Assembly (NCBI GenBank): GCA_027422505.1
Contig: JAPQWV010000302.1
Location: 310,001-374,000 of the forward strand
Length of the DNA: 64,000 bases
From: Craterostigma plantagineum
Lineage: Eukaryota; Streptophyta; Magnoliopsida; Lamiales; Linderniaceae
Reading direction: 5' to 3'
In this document: piece by piece, positions 34,116 to 44,457 of the stretch
Numbering within the stretch: the first letter of the stretch is position 1
Layout: every line of letters starts with the position of its first letter
Position numbers and translations under genes: made by a program
The notes under the pieces: model-generated
What the model was told of the DNA's origin: nothing
Database searches by the model: none
What the model saw: the letters and a program-made list of their open reading frames with translations, nothing else

Positions 34116-37100
34116 ATGTCTTCGGATCCCCCCACATCTTCTTCGCCTGGTACCGAATCAAGCGGGACGAATAGGCGCAAGAGAGGCCCTTACAGCATGA
34201 AGAATCTACGTAAGAAGTTGAGTGCTGCATCGGATGAGTGCATCTTGCAGTTCGACGATGCTGGTACGTGCATCGGCCCTGACAATGATTCAAGGGTCAA
34301 ATTTAGCAACTACATTGGTCACGTGACAAGATCACAGATTACCGACTACGTGACCAATTGGCGCCAGATCGACGAAGGGCTCAAGGAGGTACTTTGGGCA
34401 GATGTTCAGGTAATTTAAATGATTATTTTATATGTCTTCATTATCTGTCGTATAATTGATATTAATACCAAAGTATTTTATCAGCGGACCTGGAACTTGC
34501 CTGATAATTCTGCTATAAAGAAGAAGGTTCTCAAAAGAGCTGGTGAGCTTCGCAAGAATTGGAAGCACAAATATGCTGTCAAGGAGAAGAAGAAAGGGCC
34601 TGAGTTGGCTAATGAATACGAGCACCTCAGTCAGGAAGCACTGCAGGAGTGGAGGGACCATAGGGAAGCCGCAGAATTTCAGGTGATATAAGAAGGCCCT
34701 CTAATTTCCCATATATAAAATAATATATTAAAACTATATATGTTCACACCTATTTTTTTATGAATATTGCAGGAGATTAGTCAGAAAGCTAAACAAAGTA
34801 TAGCTCACAGCTTATACCCACACCATCTCGGCACGGCGGGGTATATAGGTCGGCGACCCAAATGGGTTAGCGAGGATCCGCTAACGCACGTGCACCCCGA
34901 AGACAGGGAAATATCTGAATCAATCCTCCAAGCTAATAATAGAACTAAGGACTACTTTCGTGGCCGAATGAGCAAAAGGAAAAGATGGTCAATATCACCT
35001 TGGCAACCCGTCGAATCGGGAGCAGGCTGAGAGATTTGTAAGTGTATCACTTTATAAAAGTATCTCACACAATATATATCTTACTTACAATTAATTCATA
35101 TTTAACAGATAGAGGTGCACGCCGAAGAAGCGCGAGGAGAATTTGTTCCTAATAGGTACAACGACGCGTTGTCGAGAGCTGTAGGAAAACCTGATCATAG
35201 CGGGCGGCCTAGAGGATGTGGGAAGGATGAGACGATAAGGAGCGTATTCGGCAACCCATCCGAGCGATCGAGGCCCTCTTCGAGCCAGATTTCCATGGAA
35301 CAAATGAGGGCCGAGTTGAGGGTGCAGTTGATGGCCGAGATGCGGGAGGAGATGAGGGCCGAGTTTAGGAACGAGATGCGAGAGGAAATGAGGTCTGAGA
35401 TGAGGGCTACGCTCGCTCAAATGCGAGAAGAAGAAGTAGTGGCTCGCGGCAATGTTGGATTTGACCCTTCCAATCAGATACCGAGTTCTCGCGGTTCAGG
35501 AGGCGAAATCTCAGGTCCATTTCCGTTGTCGATGAATGTGACGGTATGCATTTATTTTTAATTGATGTGCAACGACGAAATGTCTTAGTAACATTAACAA
35601 TTTGTTCTTTTAATATCGTATAGTATCCTAGGGTTCGTTTGATGTTAGACCTCAACGGGGCGTTAGAGTTTGTTGGTCTAGGCACTGTCTCTGAGGGACG
35701 TTCCCAAATTCATGGGACATCTGTTACGGCAGACAACCTTGTTGTCTCCGTTGATACCGTCGTTCTCGGCGAGGTCGAACTGCCTGTACCGACTATGCAT
35801 CTGACAACTCTTGGAGATGCATTAGGCAGCTACGTTCAGTGGCCAATAGAGTTAATACGTTCAAATAATGCGGTAATAAAGTACTATTTACTGGTTTTCG
35901 AATAATAATGTTTAATAACGCGTTCTACTTGTTAACACAGAAAGGGAAATCGCCAGCAAAAGGGAAGTCGCCAGCGAAAGCGCCAAATGTGTCCATTCAT
36001 GAAGATAACGATATCGCACGCCTCGATCAGATGGTCGTGCGTAGTTTGGGACCGCAGCGTCGCCAGTTGTTCGATTACCTTGCATCACGCGACGATCGAC
36101 GAATGTCAGCTTCCCTCTCGTTCTGTATGAGAGATGTCTACTACAATCTATATAACGAAGACCACAAAGTGTACATTGACAACAGTGACTTCGTCGATCT
36201 GTTCAAGTTCGTGAGTGTGGATTCTTCAGTTATTCAACTTTTTTTGAGGTATTATTTAGTATTTCGTTGAAACAATAAGTCATTATAAGAAACGTTTTTC
36301 GCTTTTATACATTTTATAGAGTAATCATTATCTCAGGTATATTAGTAAGGAGTCCGAGAATTTCAAGTGTTGCGACCCGAATCGATTGGCAGCTATGGAA
36401 CATGGGGATGCACCAAATAGTGAAGTTGATTTCCTGGCTGCTATTATCAAAGATGCGCATGTGGCCGGCACTTACTTGTTTGCTCCTTTTTGTGTATGGT
36501 AAGAAAATAAGATTTTTCTTGATTTATAGCTTATGTTATAAATAATCATTTTGTTTCGTTTGTTTTTAGTGATCATTGGATTCTATTGATCATCGATTTT
36601 CCCTCAAACGCTGTATATGTGTTCGATTCGCTCCCATTGAACGTCGGTGTAAGGAAGCTAAGAGCTCGTCCTCGAATAGATGCGTAAGTTTTTTTATACA
36701 ATAAAGTTCATATATTAGTAACTCTATATCAAAACATTAATTATTTATCTAATTTCGAGTTTCAGGGCAATTCTCACGGCTTCGCTGACGGGTGCAGTCC
36801 AAAATTGGAATAGGAAATCGAAGGTTTCTTGGAAGAGATGCAAGGTCGCATTTGACATATGAATTTTCAGTGTTATTTATGTTAAATTATTACCATTATT
36901 CGATATTGAATCACATGAAAATCTTTCTACATTAGTGCCCACGACAACCAAACGAGAGCGAGTTATGTGGATTTACGTCATGAGATACATGTACGATATT
37001 ATCTGCAATCGTATCGGCAGAGATGATACATCAAACTTGCCAACGGTATGAACTTTAAAACCATCAGCTTCTTTAAGTTTCAAGTTTAATATGTTTATTT

Positions 37101-37215
37101 AGTATGTTTTAACATTATCCTGTTTTATAGATACTAGAGCACTCCTCTTACGACGCCGAAAAGCTCAATGAAGTACGTGAATTGTGGGCGGAGCATTTTA
37201 TAGGCAGTCTTTGAT
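34116..37215 (+). pseudogene. Second CACTA gene: transposase-24/TnpA-like with C-terminal Ulp1 (C48) protease domain
   Basis: About eleven exons with good GT-AG borders; clear ones are 34116-34409, 34485-34682, from 34773, 35109-35542, from 35624, from 35941, 36570-36684, 36935-37046 and 37131-37215. The first exons resemble plant En/Spm transposase-24 proteins (QITDYVTNWRQ, ELRKNWKHKY) and include an Arg/Glu-Met coiled coil (35290-35430). A P-V-P-T/TLGDA domain follows at 35770, then a K-S-P-A-K linker. The C-terminal domain has the Ulp1 triad: His in DHW (36574), Asp in VFDS (36625, 17 residues on, as in yeast Ulp1), and Gln...Cys in RQPNESELCG (Cys 36966). One base is missing two codons after the Cys, so this copy is frameshifted. 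Another frame slip lies near 35020. Confidence 0.85.
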
Positions 37216-37424
37216 GTAGGTTAGACGACTTTTACGTTATGTTTGTTTTTATGTTACGAGGATTTGTTGGACTATGATGTAGATATTGATTTTAATTACA
37301 ATTATTAGTAATTTAATGAATGTTGGTGCTATTTTGGGTTGCATTGTTGATTTTGGAATAGATTTTGGGTTGCATTGTTGGGCATAAACAAAAACAGAAA
37401 AAAAACCAAAAAAAAAAATAGTAA
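37216..37424 (+). other. 3' untranslated region of the CACTA second gene
   Basis: AT-rich non-coding DNA between the Ulp1 stop and the right subterminal repeats, with an 18-bp direct repeat ATTTTGGGTTGCATTGTT (near 37331 and 37364). No gene seen. Confidence 0.5.
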
Positions 37425-37791
37425 CACAGGCGACGGTTTCTAGCGGAGCAACCGTCGCGCAAGATAAGCTGGGAAAAATAAAATAAATAAATAAGATCAT
37501 GGGCGACGCATTCTGGGAAAGAATGAGTCGCCCATGAGGGAAAAAGATCATGGGCGACAGTTTCTTAGCCAGAAACCGTCGCCCATGATAATGCAGGGAA
37601 AATAAAAAAAAATTAAGATCATGGGCGACGCGTTCTGGGGAAGAATCCGTCGCCCATGACGTGTCTTCAGCGACGCTTGTTTGTCCGTCGCCCAAAATTT
37701 TGCGCATGGGCGACGTTGCTCTGGGCGACGCCTACAAACCGTCGCCCATGAGCCCTAACATGCGTCGCCCATGAGCATTTCTGTACTAGTG
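37425..37791. repeat. Right terminus and subterminal inverted repeats of the CACTA element
   Basis: Six or more hairpins with arms CATGGGCGACG and CGTCGCCCATG (near 37430, 37500, 37550, 37620, 37670, 37710, 37760), ending in TACTAGTG. The same arm sequence occurs at the left end in both orientations. The right end carries more copies than the left. Confidence 0.9.
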
Positions 37792-38379
37792 GCAGTTAAC
37801 TTTCTTCAGGTTATGTGGGTTCTCATAGCCCGAGCCATACGTATAGTCATAGAATTCTAAGTCATTGGGCTTATTTAAAAATATAGTTTGATCAGTATGT
37901 GCCCTTTTCACAAAAAGATCTTCTAATTTCTTGATTTTAACATATAGCTTCTTACGCTCATCTCCTAAGAGAGCAAAGTTATTTTCCACCGTTAATTTGG
38001 CGGCTTGACAGGCATCTAGGTCCTTCACAAGTTCACAAACCTTAGTATTAGATTTATCTAATTCGGCTTCTAGAAGAGTGATCTTGGAAATTGATTCTGT
38101 TAATCTACAATTGAGATTAGCTTTCTCATTGAGATTTCTAATCAAGCAATTATAGTTATTTTCTAGCCTGTCTTCTAATTCCTTAACTTTTAAATCATGT
38201 GTCTCTTTTGGAGGATCCTTAATATGAAGGATGCTAGTCTCACTAAGTCCTAAGCTCTCAGTTAGTTCTTCTATTTTGTCATTAGAGCTTCTAAGTTCTG
38301 ATTCAAGACTAGTTATTTCCTGCTGAGTCTTAGCTAGTTTCTCCTCTACTTCCTTTACGCTTTTCTGCTCATGTTGCAT
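37792..38379 (-). CDS. Element 2 Gag C-terminal coiled coil (cut by the CACTA element)
   Basis: A clean minus-strand frame of almost 200 residues, strongly heptad-like (KVKELEDRLENNYNCLIRNL, near residue 67; KITLLEAELDKSN). It is in frame with the preceding gag segment but separated from it by a TAA at 38386-38388. At 37791 it is interrupted by the CACTA transposon and resumes at 29400. Coiled-coil extension of Gag is usual in SIRE-type elements. This copy cannot make the joined protein. Confidence 0.75.
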
Positions 38380-39652
38380 GTTAGTTTATGCTATTCGATA
38401 CGATTCTACCATGGTCAATAATGTGGAAGGAGATATTACCTCATGTGAAGATTCGGATGCTTGGTCCTCGTCCGTCATGTTTGAGGTTTCGGCGTCAAAA
38501 TGTTTGTCTAGGAGAGCCATTAGGGCTAGATTCTCTTCCTCTGAGATAGACGTGTCCTCGAGCCAGTGGTCTTGTTCTGCCATTAGAGCTACTCCAGCTT
38601 CCTTTTGTTTTGTAAGTTGAAGCTTCCTGGAGTAGTAATTAGCGTCTCTCTTCTTCGGGAGACTCTCTGGCATAATGACCAGGTTTTCCGCAGTTAAAGC
38701 ATTTGGTCGTTTCTTTGATAGTCTTGATTTCAGAAGTCTTAGGTGCACGTTCTTTGTTCTTCGTGCTTGAGGTCCTAAGTCGATTGGCTGATGATGAGGA
38801 CTTCTTTTTGAAGTACTGTTTGTGCATCATTTTCCCAATTAGCGCCAACTGTTTTCCCAGCATTTTCATGTTAGGCTCCATGTCTGAATCTGATTCGACT
38901 TCAGATTCTGAGAGAGTAGGAGGCTTAACGATCTTTTCTTTTCGCAATTTTGAGCTCCTCTTGCCCTTCTGCTCCTTCTGAATCTCGCTTATGTCTTCCT
39001 CGTGTTGTGCAAGATTGTCAAACATGGCATGGATATCCAGCTCCTCAAGGTCTTTATTCTGTCTGATCTGAGTGGATATCTTCTTCCATTCTGAGGGCAG
39101 AGAGGAAAGAAATCTGATGTTGGTTTCCATGTTTGTCTTAGTGATTTCGATTTTCCTCATCTCATTTGTGAGGGTGAGATACCTCTGGTAGAGATCATGT
39201 AAGCACTCCTCCGGTTTAGCTCTGAATGAATCGTAGGCTGTGAGAATATTAGCCTTCTTGGCCTTGATACCGACTTCTGTTCGTTGCATCATCTTGTGCA
39301 GCTCACCCCACATTCCCTTAGCGGTTGGAATACTATCGATCTGTCGATAGATATCATTTGGGATTCCTTGCATAAGAGTATTCTTAGCTATTAGGTCAGC
39401 TTTCGCTCTCACTCTTTCCTCCGCAATATATTCCCTAGGCTCTTTCAGTCGTCTAGAGGCAGGAATTGGAGGGTTTGCAGTGTTGTCACCGGGAACATTT
39501 ACTCAGAACTGAGCTGGACCATGCTCAATTGATGAGAGAAGGTCTTCTGCCTGTTCCTTTAGCTCTATGAAATTTAGAAGTCGGAATCCAGACAGTATAT
39601 TCGCCTCTCTTGAGAATCGGAGGACGACTGTCATTTCCTAGCGAATAGGCAT
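38380..39652 (-). pseudogene. Element 2 Gag (capsid and zinc knuckle), broken
   Basis: The minus-strand reading starts at an ATG near 39652 with MDAYSLGNDSRPPIL, matching the gag start of element 1 (SDTRPPML). The next 240 bp is frameshifted with stops. The UBN2-type capsid is open from 39412 (SLPSEWKKISTQIRQNKDLE near 39080). The zinc knuckle near 38690 reads C-F-N-C-G-K-P-G-H-Y-A-R-E-S: the last metal-binding Cys is Ser. An extra G just after shifts the frame. The acidic tail (38748-38386) continues in the shifted frame to a TAA. Confidence 0.85.
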
Positions 39653-40712
39653 CCATATCTTTTTCGAGTTGATGTAGGATCTTCGTTTGTTGTTTTGATG
39701 TCTTGAAGTGTTGTGATGTGCTTCACAAGTAGCAGATTAGTTAGTAACATTTGATTCTAGATTAATTTCGAGAATAATTTTTGACTCAATCTTTAAAGTT
39801 TGATCAAAACTATTCATCGAGAAAAATTGTCACTGTTACTGTTCTCGTGCGAGAAAGTATGTCAGCGAAAAATTTTGCGAGCGAGAAAAACTGCTCAAAA
39901 TCTTTTGGTCGAGAAAAAATTTGGATCACGAATTTGTTTCGAGCGCGGAGAAACAATATTGTTTAATAAGTTTCTCGCCGGGTCAAAATAAATTCGTTTA
40001 CTGGAAAAGTTTCTCATACGCAAATAATTTTCGCTTAGTCAAACTGAGAAGTCTGACCGAAAAAGATTTTCGACGGTATATTTTACGCACGTAAAGTCAA
40101 ATTGGTCTTTCTCGAAAAAGTTTTTCGATAAGTAATGCTCGAGAAATTTTTCTACTAAAGTCGTTCTTGATAGAGGCGACTTTAGCTCTGACTTTGTATT
40201 CTGATCGAGAAAAATTTTCGCACAGAGTTTCTCGATCGAGAAATTAATCTGATCGAAGAACCTTGTGAGAAAAATTTAAATTATCGCTAAAATTCACAGA
40301 ATACACTTAACACAGATTTAAGCAAAAACGATGAATTAGACGATGAAATTTCATGTAATTGCTCGTAAACAGATGAAAAATACGCACGAACACACAATTA
40401 AACACGTAAGCAAAACATGTCGAATTTAATCAAAATCAGAACGTGTTCAAAATGTTCTTCGCGTGAACAGTGACTTCTCAGATTAATCCAAACTGCTAAA
40501 ATGAAGTTCAAACAGCTACGAATCTAATCGCACTCAATGTATAACACTACAATAAGCACAGAGACATCAGATTCAAGTCAATTCAGCATGGAATTAAGCA
40601 AATCAGATCGAAAATCAATTTCCGCGCCAAAACTGTTCTTCGCATGGAACAGTTTCAGAATAAAATTTTCGATCCGAATCCTAACAATTTTGATTCAAAA
40701 CAGAATGAATCT
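39653..40712 (-). other. Element 2 leader with CGAGAAATTT motifs
   Basis: A 1.06-kb non-coding leader between primer site and gag. Motifs of the CGAGAAAAATTT and GATCGAGAAA type are frequent from 39770 to 40290. Counterpart of the element 1 leader but lacking its 68-bp duplication. Confidence 0.8.
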
Positions 40713-40724
40713 GCTCTGATACCA
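40713..40724 (-). other. Primer binding site of element 2
   Basis: GCTCTGATACCA on the plus strand, three bases from the 5' LTR. It is complementary to initiator tRNA-Met. Confidence 0.93.
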
Positions 40725-40727
40725 ATT

Positions 40728-41077
40728 GCTAGATCCTAATTTATCAACTCTATGATCCTAGGCATGAATTCTAAAGGAATCGATAAGAATTGTGGAGATT
40801 GAGATTTCGTTCGAAAACCTTCTTGGAGAGCTCGAGAGAGAATTTCGAGTAGTGAGATAAGATATTCGTTGTTTCTCTCTCTAGAAATCAAATAGCAAGC
40901 CTTTCGGATCAATTTCTAAAATCTTCTCTCTTAGTTCAATGTTTGTACATCTATTTATACCAAACAAGCTTTGTATAAATTACAAACTAAGTCCTAAACT
41001 AAGGACGACTATACATCAAGCCCCTAAATACAAGGACATGTAATTAAATCAATGCACAATTAAAATCGTATTCTATA
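40728..41077 (-). repeat. 5' LTR of element 2
   Basis: 350 bp, plus-strand TGCTAGATCC to TTCTATA, paired with 20757-21104. Its outer end has lost the canonical CA (TATA instead of TACA) by one substitution. Confidence 0.92.
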
Positions 41078-44000
41078 GGCATCTTGGCACGATCCAGTAT
41101 ATCTTGAATATACTTCTTCTAGTAACGAACACCTGGAAAGCTGAAGACGAAGGACCCATTATGCCATCGACATATACCACCTGTATATGAATAATGATGA
41201 ATCAGCAATGGAATTGCGAAATCCGTCAGAGATAAGATATGTGCGAAGCTCTTGATTCCAAGCTCTCGGATCTTGTTTGAGACCGTAAATAACCTTCTTG
41301 AGTTTGCATACATGAGTGGGATTATCTTTATCCAGGAAACCCATGGGCTACGACATGAAGACATTCTCGTGAAGATCCTGAAGAAAGGCGTTACTTATAT
41401 CAAGCTGTCGAATATTCCATTTATTTGTGACTGCAAGAGATAGCATGAGTCTAACTGTTGTAGGCTTGATAACCGGGCTAAAAGTGTCCGAATAATCAAT
41501 TCTACGTCGTTGAAGAAACCCTTAGCAACAACGTGAGCCTTGTAACGCTCGATTTCACCTGAAGACTTACATAATATGATATACCCATTTGCAGCCAAAT
41601 AACATTTTAAGACGGTTGCGAAGAGCAAGTTCCCATGTACCATTACACAATAATACGTTATATTCCTCCGTCATTGCATGCCGCCATTGAGGATCGTTTA
41701 GTGCTTGAGTAGTATTACGAGGTTCAACTAACCAAGATTGGGCCATGGTTGGGTTGGCAAACTTGCAGTTTGGCTTCACAATATTGTTTTGAAGTCGAGT
41801 GATGATGGTTCTAGTTGAAGGATGTGGTGGATGTGGGGTGGTTGATGACTCTAGTGGAAGTGAGATAGTGACAGTAGGTGGGTTTTGAGGGTCGATAGTG
41901 GGCTGGACCATGGGCTGTACATGAGGTTCTGTATCAACAATGAAGTGACACTGTGCACCATTCTGTAACATTAGTAGAAGATATAGGAGTAGACGAAGGA
42001 CTAAAACTCAGAAATGGAAAAGCGTTATCGACAAATCTAACGTGTCGAGAAATATAAACCCTATTTGATGGAACATGTAAGCAATAATACGCACTTTGTG
42101 TTGGTGAGTAACCTACAAAGATGCATGGAAGCGACCGAGTATCAAGCTTATGATGAGCATATGGCCGCAACCATCGGTAGCACAAACTGCCGAAGTTTCG
42201 CAGTTTTGAGTAATTAGGCACAATCCCAAAGAGACGAAGATAAGGAGAATCATTATTAAGTGTTGGAGTTGGGAGGCGATTAATCAAATATGTGGCTGTT
42301 GTAAAAGCACATGCCAAATAATCTAATGACATTTGAGCATGAGAAAGAAGGGATAAACCTGTCTCAACGATGTACTTATGGCGGCCTTCTGCAAACCCAT
42401 TATGCTCCGGAGTGTGGGGAGGAGTGAGGTGAGAAATGCCATGACTAGCAAAGTAAGGTTTGGGCTTCTCATATTCTCCGCCATTATCACTAAATACTTG
42501 TATTATTGGCTTCTGAAAATATTTTTAACAAGTGCTCGAAAATGATGAAAAGTTTGCTCAGTGTTAGACCTTTTTTTGTGGGTATAACCATGTGTATTTT
42601 GAAAAATGATCGACGAAAATAATATAATATTTGTAACTATCATGTGATAATATGGGACTTGACCATGTATCAGTGAAGATTAAATCAAGAGGGGCGTGAG
42701 AGGTAAGAGTAGAGGAATAAAAAGGCAGTCTGTGGCTTTTATTTATATTGCATGAGTGACAATGCAACGTAGAAAAATTGGAGATAGCTAATGAAAACTT
42801 AGAGTTTAAAATTCGAATAATAGACCTAGATGGGTGCCCACTGGTGCAAATCGGGAACAGACGTTTTGGAAGTAGTGTAGACTCGAGGAGCTTGCGGAGA
42901 CCATTCATAAGTACCCGCTTTAGAAGGTCCCTGTAGAAGAATTGTGCCCTTTGAAACATCCTTGACACAAAAAAGAGAGGATAAGAATTCAAGTGATATA
43001 TTATTATCCTCACAAAACCTGGAGATGGATAAGATATTTCATATAGAAGGGACATGTAAGACATTAGAGAAGGTGAAATTTTAGGAGTATTCAGAGAAAA
43101 GGAACTGGTATTTGCTATCGAAAGAGTTGAACCATTGCCAATTACAATTTCATCTGACCCATCATATGGTGCATGCAATGAGAGGTTGTTGAGATCATTT
43201 GACATGATGAGAGGCTCCACTGTCCATGAGCCAAATTGGAGGCGATGCCAGAATGAAGACCTTGTGCAATGTGAGCTTGAGGTACATATGATGTATGTGG
43301 ATGCATCTGAGCAGCCTGAGCATACATCAGAGCTGGAACTTCAATTGTGGCATACAAACTTTTGAATGTATTGCATTTGTCGAGAGCATGGCCTGTGAGT
43401 CGACAACATTGGCACCCCAAATACGATCGTTGTGGCTTGACTGAAGAAGAGGGTTGAGGCGTGGGAAGAAGAGCCGGTGGTTGATAGCTTGATTGTTGTC
43501 CTTCAAAATTTTTTCCTGTACTGCGTAGCATGAACAGTAGTCGGAAAAGGAGTCGGAGGACGTGTGTTTGTAGCTTTAACCTTTTTGGTGATTGACTTCT
43601 CGTGGAGTTCTTTGAAAGAAATAGGAATGTCTCAAGCATTAACAGCATCGATAACAGATACCTCATAATCAAGACCTTGGAGCACCTTGTCTATGATGTC
43701 CTCGTGATCCATAGGTTTTCCCATAGCAGCCAAACGATTCATGCACTTTTTGATGGCTTGGATGTACTGATGAATCGATTGATTGGTATGAGTAATTCTG
43801 GAGAGTTGCGCTTTTATTTGTTTGAAATGGGCGCGAGACGTACTAGCATATGTTGGATGAAAGAATATCACATGCTTCCTTGGCAGTGCCACTATGAGAG
43901 ACAACAGGTACAAGATCTTGAGAGAGAGATCCGACGAGAGCACCAAAAACCCACCGATCTTGGCGAAACCAAGTCGACACAGCAGGGTTGGGACAGTATT

Positions 44001-44243
44001 ATTACCTTCAGTGAGGAATTTTGGAGGAGAAGGAAAAGAGACATCAATATATTTCCACAGATCATAACCAAGAAGTGTTGCTTCTATCTGAGTTTTCCAC
44101 GCTATGTAATTGGTGGGTGTTAATTTGATGGTGTTCTGCTATTGAAGAATAGTGAATGGCCTAGTAGGCTCATTGACATTAGGAATGGTGGACTGCTCAT
44201 TTGCAATGGTAGGAGAAGAAATGAAAAATTAAGATAGGAAATA
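41078..44243 (-). pseudogene. Element 4 Gag-Pol (small Copia), decayed
   Basis: Minus-strand remnants in the order gag to RT from right to left. Gag: LTPTNYIAWKTQIEATLLGY near 44100, an UBN2-type capsid (MNRLAAMGKPMDHEDIIDKV, 43720) and a CCHC knuckle (CQCCRLTGHALDKC, 43410). The protease is not recognisable. The integrase C-terminal half is clear (ATYLINRLPTPTLNND near 42290, then CIFVGYSPTQSAYYC). RT starts near 41700 (ATEEYNVL-like, GCKWVY) and runs in several frames to 41078, where element 2 interrupts it. It resumes at 20756. Motifs and the short LTR suggest an Ale/Retrofit-type Copia. Many stops: this is the oldest Copia here. Confidence 0.85.
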
Positions 44244-44254
44244 GCTCGATACCA
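44244..44254 (-). other. Primer binding site of element 4 (one base short)
   Basis: GCTCGATACCA on the plus strand: the initiator tRNA-Met site with one T missing, adjacent to the LTR at 44255. Confidence 0.8.
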
Positions 44255-44457
44255 TGTAAGGAATTATGAGAAATGATTTTTCTATTAACATATTCAGCCT
44301 TATAAATAGGCAAATACAACAAAGAATAATAAAAAACGTCACAAGAAATTATATGCAATTGTAAGAGATGATTTTGTGGAAGAGTCATGGAGAATGATTC
44401 TCTCGTAATTGATTCTCCTCATTGATATCATTTGATTTGTAATTGATATCTTCAACA
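44255..44457 (-). repeat. 5' LTR of element 4
   Basis: 203 bp, plus-strand TGTAAGGAAT to CTTCAACA, with TG/CA ends and an adjacent primer site. The minus-strand TATA-like CCTATTTATAAGG lies near 44300-44312. The partner LTR is not seen. To its right, Helitron coding sequence begins. Confidence 0.8.

Larger units (their letters stand above)
29401..37791 (+). mobile_element. CACTA (En/Spm) DNA transposon, 8.4 kb, nested in element 2
   Basis: The ends read CACTAG (29401) and CTAGTG (37786-37791), the diagnostic CACTA termini. The 3-bp target duplication is perfect (GCA at 29398-29400 and 37792-37794). The insertion splits the coiled-coil gag-pol linker of element 2. Both ends carry subterminal hairpins built on GGGCGACGG and CCGTCGCCC. 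Two plus-strand genes lie inside: a TNP2-type transposase and a multi-exon second gene ending in a Ulp1-like protease domain. Several single-base losses break the transposase, so this copy is probably non-autonomous, although its ends look usable. Confidence 0.96.
20757..41077 (-). mobile_element. Element 2: Copia retrotransposon with extra ORF, split by a CACTA element
   Basis: Minus-strand element with LTRs at 40728-41077 (5') and 20757-21104 (3'), a primer site at 40713 and a polypurine tract at 21105. The flanks are GACAT (20752-20756) and GGCAT (41078-41082), a target duplication with one change. Without the nested CACTA transposon (29401-37791) it is about 11.9 kb. Gene order is gag, protease, integrase, RT, RNase H, spacer, extra ORF, as in element 1. 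The LTRs differ at around 20 positions by eye, so it is older than element 1 and its genes are more broken. It inserted into the RT gene of element 4. Confidence 0.93.
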
